Origin: an uncultured Desulfovibrionaceae bacterium
Lineage (GTDB): Bacteria > Desulfobacterota > Desulfovibrionia > Desulfovibrionales > Desulfovibrionaceae
Length of the DNA: 35,787 bases
Reading direction: 5' to 3'
NCBI GenBank assembly: GCA_944325195.1
Contig: CALUZB010000005.1
Coordinates: 88,011 to 123,797 of the forward strand
The notes under the pieces are model-generated. The model had not been told where the DNA came from and did no database searches. It saw only the letters and a program-made list of their open reading frames with translations. Positions 1-6,950 of the stretch are shown here, piece by piece. Every line of letters begins with the position of its first letter. Positions within the stretch are counted from its first letter, which is position 1. The position numbers were made by a program, and so were the translations under genes.

Positions 1-72
1 TTCCGGGTTGGCGGCAAGCCCGTCCGCCCCGACGGAAGGCAACCCGCACGCTGAGGCCACTGTCTGAACCGC

Positions 73-1131
73 TCAAAACCCGGCCAGCATCTGCACGGCT
101 TTGTTCAGCACGGCCTCAGGGGTAATCAGGCGCATACAGCTTTCCCCCCGCGGCCCGCCGGATTTTCCGTGCAGGGAAAACGGACGGCCGGGACAGTCGG
201 CCTCCAACACCTGATCGTCGGCTCCGGAAGGAAAGAAGCCCCAATGCCGGGTGGTGGGTCCGAACAGACCCAGTACCGGGGTGCCTACCGCTGTGGCCAG
301 GTGCATCGGCCCGGAATCGGCGCTGATCAACAGGGCGGCTCTGGCCAGCAAGGCACAGGTAAGGCGCAGATCCGTCTGATTGGTGTAGTCGCCGCCGCGG
401 CCCGCCCCCCCGGCCTCTGCCGCTGTACCGGCAAGCTGCAGGCGCTCCCCGCTGTTCTGCCGCCCCAACACAAACCAGTTAATCCCCCGCTCGCACAACC
501 CTTCCGTCAAACTCCGCCAGTATGCGGCGGGCCAGGTTTTCTGGCTGTGCGTGGCGTAGGGGTGAAGAGCCAGCAACGGCGGATCCGAGCGGCCGCACCC
601 CAGGCCGCTTGCCGCCAGCAGTTGCCCGGCCCGTTCAAGTTCCGCCTGCTCCAAATAGATATGAGGAACCAGTTCCGCCCTGTCCGGCGCCCGGTCTTCC
701 ACAGCCAGGGCGTAACGCTGCGGCACATTGTGCTCAAGCAGACGCTCCCCACAGCAGCGCCGCCCGGAAAGCAGAAACAAACGCCGCGACAGGCCCAGCT
801 TGGGATAGCGAAACACTCTGCCCTTCCATAAACCGGCCAGCAGACGGGAGCGCAGGTTGTTGTGCAGATCAATCAGATCCGCACCGCTATAGGCCTGGGC
901 AATGCGCCGGAACACCCCCAGACTGGCCGGGAATTCCAGTTCGCGCGCACTCAGGCCGATCACCTCACCCACAGCCGGATGCCCGCGCAGTAAGGGAGCA
1001 AGCTCCGCGCGGGTAAGCACCCCGCACCGCCAGCCCCGGCTGCGCCGCCAATAGTCGAGCACGCCGGTAATCAGGGTCACATCGCCCATGGCGCTGAACC
1101 TGACCACCAGTTTTTCAGAACGCTTTGACAT
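73..1131 (-). CDS. Glycosyltransferase family 9 (ADP-heptose:LPS heptosyltransferase-like)
   Basis: A 352-residue protein with the layout of family-9 glycosyltransferases, which transfer heptose from ADP-heptose to the lipopolysaccharide core at the cytoplasmic face of the inner membrane. Visible: the N-terminal VVRFSAMGDV segment (residues 9-18), the start of the C-terminal Rossmann half at LLALHPYA (186-193), and the nucleotide-sugar site LLISADSGPMHLA (267-279) followed by GLFGPT (288-293). Length is normal for the family. The exact acceptor (waaC, waaF or waaQ type) cannot be told from sequence reading, so no symbol is given. It is transcribed leftwards, alone, and is divergent from the lipoprotein gene at 1614. 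Stop is TGA at 73-75. Confidence 0.9.
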   Translation of the reverse strand: MSKRSEKLVVRFSAMGDVTLITGVLDYWRRSRGWRCGVLTRAELAPLLRGHPAVGEVIGLSARELEFPASLGVFRRIAQAYSGADLIDLHNNLRSRLLAGLWKGRVFRYPKLGLSRRLFLLSGRRCCGERLLEHNVPQRYALAVEDRAPDRAELVPHIYLEQAELERAGQLLAASGLGCGRSDPPLLALHPYATHSQKTWPAAYWRSLTEGLCERGINWFVLGRQNSGERLQLAGTAAEAGGAGRGGDYTNQTDLRLTCALLARAALLISADSGPMHLATAVGTPVLGLFGPTTRHWGFFPSGADDQVLEADCPGRPFSLHGKSGGPRGESCMRLITPEAVLNKAVQMLAGF

Positions 1132-1215
1132 GTTTCCTCAATTCACAATCCGCCCCGCGCCCCACTGAAACAACCGACAAACCAAGGGAGAGCCGCCCGG
1201 ACAGGCCGGTTCCGG

Positions 1216-1620
1216 AACAGGCGCCGGGCCGTATGCAGGCAGATGCGGACAGGTTAGCCCCGGCAAAGCCGGTTGTCAACGCTTTCCCCCAAGGGCGGGG
1301 GCGGACATCAAGCCGGGTATCAATCCGGACATCAAGGATATTCTGATGAATGCCGCCCGGTCGGGGCTATCGCCGGACTTACCGACGCTCCTGCTTGACC
1401 TGACCGCTGTTCCGGGTGTATTGATTAATCCTGTGTCTTTTAATCACAATCCGGCGGCCGCCGCCCGGCTGAACCCGTGAAAAACAGGCGGACTTCCGGC
1501 CGAACAGGCTCCCGGCCGTATGCAAGCAGTTGCAGTCAGGGCGGCCCGGATAACGCCGGTGCTCCAAACGCTTCTTCCCCCAAAGACAGGGGCCGGACAT
1601 AAAGGATACTCCGATGAAGG
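1216..1620. repeat. Diverged direct duplication of a leader region in the gap upstream of the lipoprotein gene
   Basis: Two related blocks lie in the gap 1132-1613: about 1216-1351 and 1503-1620. Both begin AACAGGC, share GGCCGTATGCA, then a run of C, a short loop and a run of G (hairpin CCCCC/GGGGG), then GGACAT, AAGGATA and an ATG. The second block leads directly into the lipoprotein start at 1614. The first leads into an ATG at 1346 that opens only a 44-codon frame ending at 1480. This looks like an old tandem duplication whose first copy has decayed. A similar C-run/G-run hairpin recurs near 3420-3437. Confidence 0.5.
1346..1480 (+). other. Short open frame after the first leader copy, probably a gene remnant
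   Basis: An ATG at 1346, placed after the duplicated leader exactly as the lipoprotein start is placed after its own, opens a frame of 44 residues. The product has no recognisable domain, signal peptide or lipobox. It is most simply the stump of a duplicated lipoprotein gene, or chance. Low confidence that it is expressed. Confidence 0.2.
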
Positions 1621-2363
1621 AACCTCTGATGAAAGAGCCGAATCGCAATCCGTTTAACCTCGGTCTGAACACAAGCTCTCCGCTTCCGGGCGCGGCGGTG
1701 CGGGGGGGTTGCCTGCTGCTGCTTGCAGTGGTTGCGGCCCTGGGGTTCGGCTGCTCGCAAGTGAGCATATCCCACCTGCACACCCAGGCCGGGGCAGATG
1801 CGGATTCGGCCCGACTGGACCGCCTGAAGGCGGGAAAATTCAACCTGCTGCCCATAGACCGGGAAGAGCCGTTCAGTGAGCAACTGGCCCTGGATGCGGT
1901 AAAAGCAAATCTGCTGGCCAGAGGCTATCAGTTGGACCCGGACAACCCCGACTTCCTGGTGGCGGTGTGGCATGAGCAGACTTATCAGGCCGACGCCCGC
2001 TTCAGCCTGGCCGCACCGGTTCCCTTTGGTTGGTACAATCCCGGGTTCGGCCGCAACCCGTTCTGGCCCGGCTACAACTCGTTTCAGCGCATCGGGGGAT
2101 ACACTGTGCTCAACAATTACGCGCTGATGACCATTGCCTTTCTTAGCCCGGAAAGCCGGGAAAGCATTGAGCGGAACGCAGGCAACCCGGACGCCCGCAA
2201 TGCGGTGCCGGAGAAAGACATCTACTGGCTGGGTCAGGCCGCCGTGAAAAGCAGTCGGAATGCCTTCACGGTTTTATCCTGCCTTGCCGCCGGCATTCTG
2301 GAAGAATTCCCCAACTCCGGCGTTACGGAGTCCAAATCGGTTGAGCTGACCCGTTGCTACTAG
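1614..2363 (+). CDS. Putative outer-membrane lipoprotein, DUF4136-like
   Basis: A 249-residue predicted lipoprotein. A hydrophobic segment (about residues 32-45) ends in LGFGC, so the mature protein would start at Cys47. The body contains the pattern KANLLARGYQ ... DFLVAVWHEQTYQ (about residues 93-124), typical of DUF4136 lipoproteins, whose function is not known. A central Pro/Gly/Tyr/Phe-rich stretch (PFGWYNPGFGRNPFWPGYN) precedes the C-terminal domain. The start at 1614 is chosen because AAAGGA lies about 8 bases upstream; the in-frame ATG at 1629 would give a shorter n-region and is the alternative. It is divergent from the glycosyltransferase and stands alone. Confidence 0.75.
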   Translation: MKEPLMKEPNRNPFNLGLNTSSPLPGAAVRGGCLLLLAVVAALGFGCSQVSISHLHTQAGADADSARLDRLKAGKFNLLPIDREEPFSEQLALDAVKANLLARGYQLDPDNPDFLVAVWHEQTYQADARFSLAAPVPFGWYNPGFGRNPFWPGYNSFQRIGGYTVLNNYALMTIAFLSPESRESIERNAGNPDARNAVPEKDIYWLGQAAVKSSRNAFTVLSCLAAGILEEFPNSGVTESKSVELTRCY

Positions 2364-2538
2364 GGCGGGTTGACTTCCGTCCCGCCCAAAACAGCGGCGG
2401 AAGGCCCGCTCCCGCCCGGCGTCCCACCCCCCGGAGCAGATTGAAAGCGGCCATAAGCCGGGCTTCTGACCGCTTTGTGCATTGGACCCGCATTCAAGCG
2501 CGGTTGCGCGCGGGCGGACGGCCGACACGGGCAAACCG

Positions 2539-3201
2539 CTATTCCACCGGATAGCCCAGCGGCATTGCCCCGAAATAAATGTCGTCTTCCGCAAGGTTCA
2601 GACTCTTCAGCCACTCGCCGCTGTTTATCGAGCCGATATAGCAGGTGGCCAGCCCCCTGGCGGCGGCGGTAAGATACACGTCCTGCATACTGGCCCCACA
2701 CGACAGATACACACTGTAAAGCAACTCCGGCAGCGGACGGGATGCGTCTTTGCCGCGCAACGGCTCCGGATTGGCCACATAAATCAGCACCACCGGCGCT
2801 TCCGCCACAAAGTCCTGCAGGGCCACAGCCGCACGCAGGTCGCGCTCGTTCACAAACTCAAGGACATGCTCCGCGCCGTTATACAGATAAGTACCCTCTT
2901 TTCCGGTCACATACACCCGGAAAGTGGGATCAGTGCGCCGGGCAAAGGGAATGACCCATTTGCCGCCGGGGGTTTTCACCCCGGCCGCGGCCCAAAGCGC
3001 GTCGCCCAAATCCTGCAGACTCAATTCCTTTTCGGAAAAAGCCCGCAACGACTGCCGCTGTCTGACCGCTTCAAACAGATCCGTGCCGGAAAGTTCGCTG
3101 ACCGCCGGAAGCTCCAGCTTCCCGTCGGACTGAGCTGAAGCCGCTCCGGGCATCATCCAGAAGAACAGCGACAGCAACAACAGAGAAAACGCTTTCATCA
3201 T
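2539..3201 (-). CDS. Exported nitroreductase-like flavoprotein (SagB/ThcOx type)
   Basis: A protein of about 220 residues with a clear signal peptide (MMKAF, hydrophobic core, cleavage near GAASA-Q) followed by a nitroreductase fold. The motif RQSLRAF resembles the FMN-phosphate contact of the family (R-x-S-x-R). PELLYSVYLSCGASMQDVYLTAAARGLATC in pieces (YLSCGASMQD, ARGLATC) matches the mid-domain helix, and MPLGYP is the usual C-terminal end. Members reduce or oxidise small molecules using FMN; an exported form suggests a periplasmic role that cannot be specified. The start is set at ATG 3201 because GGAGGTG at 3211-3205 is an excellent ribosome-binding site; a TTG further upstream overlaps that site and is unlikely. 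Stop is TAG. Confidence 0.8.
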   Translation of the reverse strand: MMKAFSLLLLSLFFWMMPGAASAQSDGKLELPAVSELSGTDLFEAVRQRQSLRAFSEKELSLQDLGDALWAAAGVKTPGGKWVIPFARRTDPTFRVYVTGKEGTYLYNGAEHVLEFVNERDLRAAVALQDFVAEAPVVLIYVANPEPLRGKDASRPLPELLYSVYLSCGASMQDVYLTAAARGLATCYIGSINSGEWLKSLNLAEDDIYFGAMPLGYPVE

Positions 3202-3774
3202 AATCACCTCCAAGCTCTTAAATAACTGTTCAGCTCAAGCCGCTGCCTGCAAGGGCTTCCCGGATTAAAAGGTTGCCCGTCCCAAGCTTTAAGCTCCGCG
3301 TTCGGGGAACACCGCGTTTTTCCCGGAAACACCCGGCGCGGGCGGGCGGCTGAGAGCCGCCGGAGCAAACTCACTTCAAGGTTAATTGCTCCGACTTTTC
3401 CGTTATGACTCAGCCCCTCTCCCCAAAAAGACGGGGCGATTTGACAGGACTTTGGGCTGATGCTATCCGTTACTGCAACCTCTCCCAAAAGGCAAGAGGG
3501 AAATCCGCGCTGAGCCGCCCGCCCAACGGCAAATTTGACGGGTTCGGCAATCACCTCCCCGCCCGACTGTGACCACTAAGCCCAGCCGCCCGGGACATTT
3601 GCCGCACAGCCCGGTCCGCGCTGCCGCAGGCCGTAAGACACGCAAGGCCATTGCCGCGCCTGAGGCGTTTCAGAGCGGGTTGCGGGCAATATTCCACCCC
3701 CGGTCGGAGCCTGGGCGGCGCTCCGTCAGTTTACTTTCTTAAAGGGAAGATTTCAAACCATAAAAGGATTATGC
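3202..3774. other. Non-coding gap with hairpins
   Basis: About 570 bases without a credible gene. It holds a perfect 7-bp hairpin with a GAG loop at 3345-3361, and CCCC/GGGG hairpin sequence near 3420-3437 resembling those before the lipoprotein gene. Short frames here have no ribosome-binding sites or recognisable products. The last part is the leader of the flavoredoxin gene (AAAGGA just before the start). Confidence 0.5.
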
Positions 3775-4350
3775 ATGAAAAAATCATTAGGCGCAAGAAC
3801 TCTGGCCTGGCCCAATCCGGTTTATCTGGTCGGCACTTACGATCACGAAAACAAACCAAACATCATGAACGCGGCCTGGGGCGGCATCTGCTCTTCCGAG
3901 CCGCCCTGCCTGGGGGTATCCGTACGCCCGGCCCGGCATACTTACGATGCAATCATGCGCCGCCGCGCCTTTACGGTGAGCGTGCCCTCCGTTGACCTGG
4001 TGAAACAGGCCGATTTCTTCGGCATCGCTTCCGGGGCGAACCTGAATAAATTCGAGGCTGCCGGGCTTACTCCGGCGCCGGGAGAGCTGGTGGCGGCTCC
4101 ATATGTCAAAGAGTGCCCGCTGGTGCTTGAACTGGAGCTTGTGCACGCCATTCGCCTGGGCTCGCACATTCAGTTCATCGGTGAAATCAAGGACGTTAAA
4201 ATCGATCCCAACTGCCTGGATGAGCACGGCAACCCCGACATCGGCCTGGCCGCGCCCATTCTGTTCGATCCGGCTCTGCGCAATTACCACAGCGTGGGCC
4301 CGGTGCTGGGCAAGGCCTACAGCCTGGGAAAAGACCTGCTGCCCAAATAG
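3775..4350 (+). CDS. flr: Flavoredoxin (flavin reductase-like FMN-binding protein)
   Basis: A 191-residue protein strongly resembling Desulfovibrio flavoredoxin, an FMN-binding electron carrier of the flavin reductase-like family linked to thiosulfate and other sulfur metabolism in sulfate reducers. Recognisable stretches are the N-terminal MKKSLGARTLAWPNPVYLVG, then NIMNAAWGGICSSEPPC, RRAFTVSVPS, GLTPAPGELV, and the C-terminal SVGPVLGKAYSLGK. Length fits the family. Similarity is judged from memory of the family sequence. It is a single gene; downstream lies the tRNA-Pro scar with a terminator facing the other way. It is the best taxonomic pointer in the window. Confidence 0.88.
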   Translation: MKKSLGARTLAWPNPVYLVGTYDHENKPNIMNAAWGGICSSEPPCLGVSVRPARHTYDAIMRRRAFTVSVPSVDLVKQADFFGIASGANLNKFEAAGLTPAPGELVAAPYVKECPLVLELELVHAIRLGSHIQFIGEIKDVKIDPNCLDEHGNPDIGLAAPILFDPALRNYHSVGPVLGKAYSLGKDLLPK

Positions 4351-4520
4351 GCGGCGGCAAGTCCGATCAGGTTGCGTGAAAGCTGAAGACGCATCGGGCG
4401 AATGCGCCCGGCGGCCGGAAAGCCGCGTATCTCCACAAGGCTTTTCCGGGGCGGGCGTTCCGAAAAATCAAAGCAAATCGAACGCGCCGCAACGCCTGCG
4501 GGCGATGCAGGCAGCTCGAC

Positions 4521-4554
4521 AAAAAGGGTTCCCGATATCCTTCGGGAACCCTTT
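4521..4554 (-). terminator. Rho-independent terminator of the disrupted tRNA-Pro gene
   Basis: Inverted repeat AAAGGGTTCCCG / CGGGAACCCTTT (12 bp) with an 8-base loop. On the minus strand the stem is followed by CTTTTTG, a run of T. It lies about 10 bases beyond the CCA end of the tRNA fragment, so it is the original terminator of that tRNA gene. Confidence 0.8.
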
Positions 4555-4564
4555 ATGCGTCAAA

Positions 4565-4610
4565 TGGTCGGAGCGGCAAGACTTGAACCTGCGACCCCCT
4601 GCTCCCAAGG
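4565..4610 (-). tRNA. 3' fragment of tRNA-Pro(UGG); left attachment site of the prophage
   Basis: On the minus strand this is the 3' half of a tRNA: anticodon-loop TTGGGA (UGG anticodon), stem AGCAG, variable GGGGTC, T-arm GCAGG-TTCAAGT-CTTGC (pairs with one G-T), acceptor strand CGCTCCG, then ACCA. The sequence to the right (4611 onward) cannot form the D-arm or the matching CGGAGCG acceptor strand, so the gene is cut at the anticodon loop. Many tyrosine integrases use this half of a tRNA as the crossover core and rebuild the intact tRNA at the other prophage end. The orientation therefore places the prophage to the right of 4610. No intact tRNA-Pro is visible in the window. Confidence 0.8.
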
Positions 4611-5059
4611 GCAAAATCATATTGCCCTATATCACCCTAAAAACCAGCAATATAAGGCTGTTATAAAGGCCACTTGCGCTTTTAAATCCCCTTTAAAGAC
4701 ATTAAAGTTATTATTATCAGTACCGCTGCATTACCGCTTAAAATCTTTTATTGCCTGCCCGACAGCTAATAGGGGGGCGCCCGCACTACCACGATATTTG
4801 AACGATGGTTTTATCGTTTATCAGCTAAGGCCGTTATACGTAGCGGGCGCATCCTTCTTTGGCGAGCGAAGCTCGCCACACCCTCTATCGCCCCACCACC
4901 CCTCCATCAATTTTGTTAAGCAGATGCTCCCTTGGGAACGTCCGGCAAGCGGGTCCTTCCTGGGCGATCCAGGTGAATGGCTACTCTCGACCCCGGAATT
5001 CGGCCGGGAACCAATGGAAAAAATGAGCGGAAAAATGGAAAAACAAAGGTATATATATA
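4611..5059. other. Prophage left-end non-coding region with hairpins
   Basis: About 450 A+T-rich bases between the attachment site and the helicase gene, with no credible gene and no integrase. It holds an 8-bp inverted repeat GCGCCCGC (4777-4784) / GCGGGCGC (4843-4850) enclosing a smaller CGAT/ATCG hairpin, and a perfect hairpin GGCGAGC-GAA-GCTCGCC at 4861-4877. Integrase arm sites or early promoters would be expected here, but I cannot assign them. The helicase leader is AAAGG followed by a TA run. Confidence 0.45.
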
Positions 5060-6688
5060 ATGTCCGATATTTTTAACGATGATAAAAAAATACTGGAGAG
5101 CATCCGGTCCCGTATCTCTATGGAAGACGGCGAGCAGATTGAGCAAAATCCGTCCCCGCCGGAATTATCCCTTGACGACATCATCAAATGTGAACGGGAA
5201 AACATGTTGGGAGACGCTAAGATCTATGCCTATCTAAATCGTGGCAAGGTAGTGTATGTGCATCTCTGGGAGAGCTGGCTACGCTGGACCGGCCATTGCT
5301 GGGAGGCAGATCTTAACGCCCATTACGCCCTGATTTTGGTAGATGACGTGGCGCAGAAATACTTGGAAGCAGCGGCTGAGGCAGCAACGCGCAAAGATGA
5401 CGCGAACCGAAGTGAAGAGGCCCGTGCATATTATTCCGCCTGTCACGAGTTGCTGAAGACACGGGCGCATCGTCTACGAGGGAACTCGCGTAAGCAGATG
5501 CTGGAGTATGTACACTCCGGCGCGGACTCTTTGTCAATCAAGGGCGACGAACTCGACACCAACCCCGCCTTATTCGCCCTGCCCAACGGAGTAATGGATT
5601 TAGATGTGTGCGAGGTGCGTCCTGGACGACCTGACGATTGGCTAACTGTGTATTGCCCCACACCCTGGCAAGGACTTGAAGCCACGTCTCCGCTTTTCGA
5701 TGCGTTTCTGCTCGACATGTTGTCAGATGATCCGGAAATGGTCAGATTTGTACTGCGTTTCATGGGCATGTCTTTGTTCGGACGACAACGGGAGCACGTC
5801 TTCCTGGTCTTCTACGGGGAGCGGGGGCGCAACGGTAAAGACACGCTGATGGGCATCCTACAGTATGTGTTGGGGGCGCAAATGTGCTCAGACGTTCCGT
5901 CAGAACTGCTGATGGAACGGCGGAATATACGAGATCCGGAAAAAGCAGCCCCCGATTTAATGAACCTACGCGGCAAGCGCATCGCCTATGCGTCGGAATC
6001 AGGCCGGAAGCATCGATTTTGCTCAGAGACGGTCAAACGTCTGACCGGAGGGGGGTCAATCACAGCGCGCGGCCTGCATGATAACCATATGACCACCTGG
6101 GAAATGACCCATACGCTGGTACTGCTAACCAACGATCTGCCCTCTGCCCCAGCGGAAGATGAGGCCTTCTGGAACCGTTTTTTGGGGATCGAACTACACA
6201 GGCGTTATGTTGACAACCCTGATCCGGAAAAGCCGGAAGAGCGCAAGAAAGACGTTAAGTTGCGCGAAAAAATGGAAGCGGAATCGCACGGCATCCTGGC
6301 CAGACTGATTGAGGGATATATCGACTACTCCCGCAACGGCTTAGCCCCGCCGCCACAGGTTACGGCGTTCGGCGATGAGTACCGACGCAATGAAGACTAT
6401 ATAGGACGCTTCCTGGAAGACTTCTGCGAGTTGAGCGAGAAGAACCAGACACAGGCATCCATGCTCTACGATGCGTTTGACGTCTGGTACCGGCTTAACG
6501 TCAACTCCAGAGGCGGATATACCCCTAAACGTTTCTCTGGTGACATAAAGAAAAAAGGCTATGTCACCAAAAAGATTTCGGTCATGTACTATCAGGGGAT
6601 AGGACTGACCCCGGCGGCGATGGAGCAGATTGAAGAATACAAGCAGAAGTTCCAGCGCGGGAAGATGAAAGATGATTACGACGGCTGA
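5060..6688 (+). CDS. Phage/plasmid replicative helicase, P4-alpha/D5 type (superfamily 3)
   Basis: A 542-residue protein of the D5/P4-alpha family, whose SF3 helicase domain unwinds DNA at phage and plasmid origins. The N-terminal half (to about 230) contains the D5-N-like region (LFALPNGVMDLD, 171-182). The motor holds Walker A GERGRNGKDT (253-262), a Walker B-like segment LRGKRIAYASES (303-314), motif C LVLLTND (353-359) and WNRF (371-374) near the arginine-finger position. The C-terminal part has the family pattern ILARLIEGYIDYSRNGL followed by a DNA-binding-type domain. It lacks a primase zinc finger; that function sits in the separate gene at 6951. First gene of the prophage after the attachment site. 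Confidence 0.9.
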   Translation: MSDIFNDDKKILESIRSRISMEDGEQIEQNPSPPELSLDDIIKCERENMLGDAKIYAYLNRGKVVYVHLWESWLRWTGHCWEADLNAHYALILVDDVAQKYLEAAAEAATRKDDANRSEEARAYYSACHELLKTRAHRLRGNSRKQMLEYVHSGADSLSIKGDELDTNPALFALPNGVMDLDVCEVRPGRPDDWLTVYCPTPWQGLEATSPLFDAFLLDMLSDDPEMVRFVLRFMGMSLFGRQREHVFLVFYGERGRNGKDTLMGILQYVLGAQMCSDVPSELLMERRNIRDPEKAAPDLMNLRGKRIAYASESGRKHRFCSETVKRLTGGGSITARGLHDNHMTTWEMTHTLVLLTNDLPSAPAEDEAFWNRFLGIELHRRYVDNPDPEKPEERKKDVKLREKMEAESHGILARLIEGYIDYSRNGLAPPPQVTAFGDEYRRNEDYIGRFLEDFCELSEKNQTQASMLYDAFDVWYRLNVNSRGGYTPKRFSGDIKKKGYVTKKISVMYYQGIGLTPAAMEQIEEYKQKFQRGKMKDDYDG

Positions 6689-6700
6689 TTCCCTGAGCTC

Positions 6701-6935
6701 CCGTAGTCATTCCCACGCAAAATTCTTGCGGCGCAAGGTAATCCAGTTGCGTGGGAGGCACGGGAGGCAAAAGGCGCATAACCTTATGCGCGCGCGTGCG
6801 CGTTAATATACACACATACGCGCGTATAGATATATGCGCATATGCTCCCGTGCCTCCCATACACCTATACACACCTACTCTCCCAATAAAATTTTATGGG
6901 AGTGAGTTAGGGAGAATGTAGGGAGTGAAGGGAAC
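6701..6935. other. Origin-like block of nested palindromes and GGGAG repeats
   Basis: Between the helicase and primase genes lie TCCCACGCAA (6711-6720) with its inverted copy at 6747-6756, then a long inverted pair at 6752-6769 and 6843-6859 (TGGGAGGCACGGGAG-type arms). Between these arms are GCGCATAA-CC-TTATGCGC (6774-6791), alternating purine-pyrimidine DNA, and the palindrome ATATGCGCATAT (6832-6843). To the right is CTCCCA...TGGGAG around an AT-rich palindrome (about 6880-6902), then GGGAG repeats to 6935. Palindromes and iterons beside a D5 helicase and primase are what a phage replication origin looks like. Function is inferred from layout only. Confidence 0.55.
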
Positions 6936-6950
6936 AATAGGAAGAACACG

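Noticed and set aside
3204..3651. Minus-strand frames in the gap before flavoredoxin
   Set aside because: No ribosome-binding sites, no family resemblance, and the region contains hairpins typical of non-coding gaps.
4402..5076. A 224-codon plus-strand frame across the tRNA fragment and the left end
   Set aside because: It crosses the tRNA half, its terminator and the non-coding left end, has no ribosome-binding site and no recognisable product.
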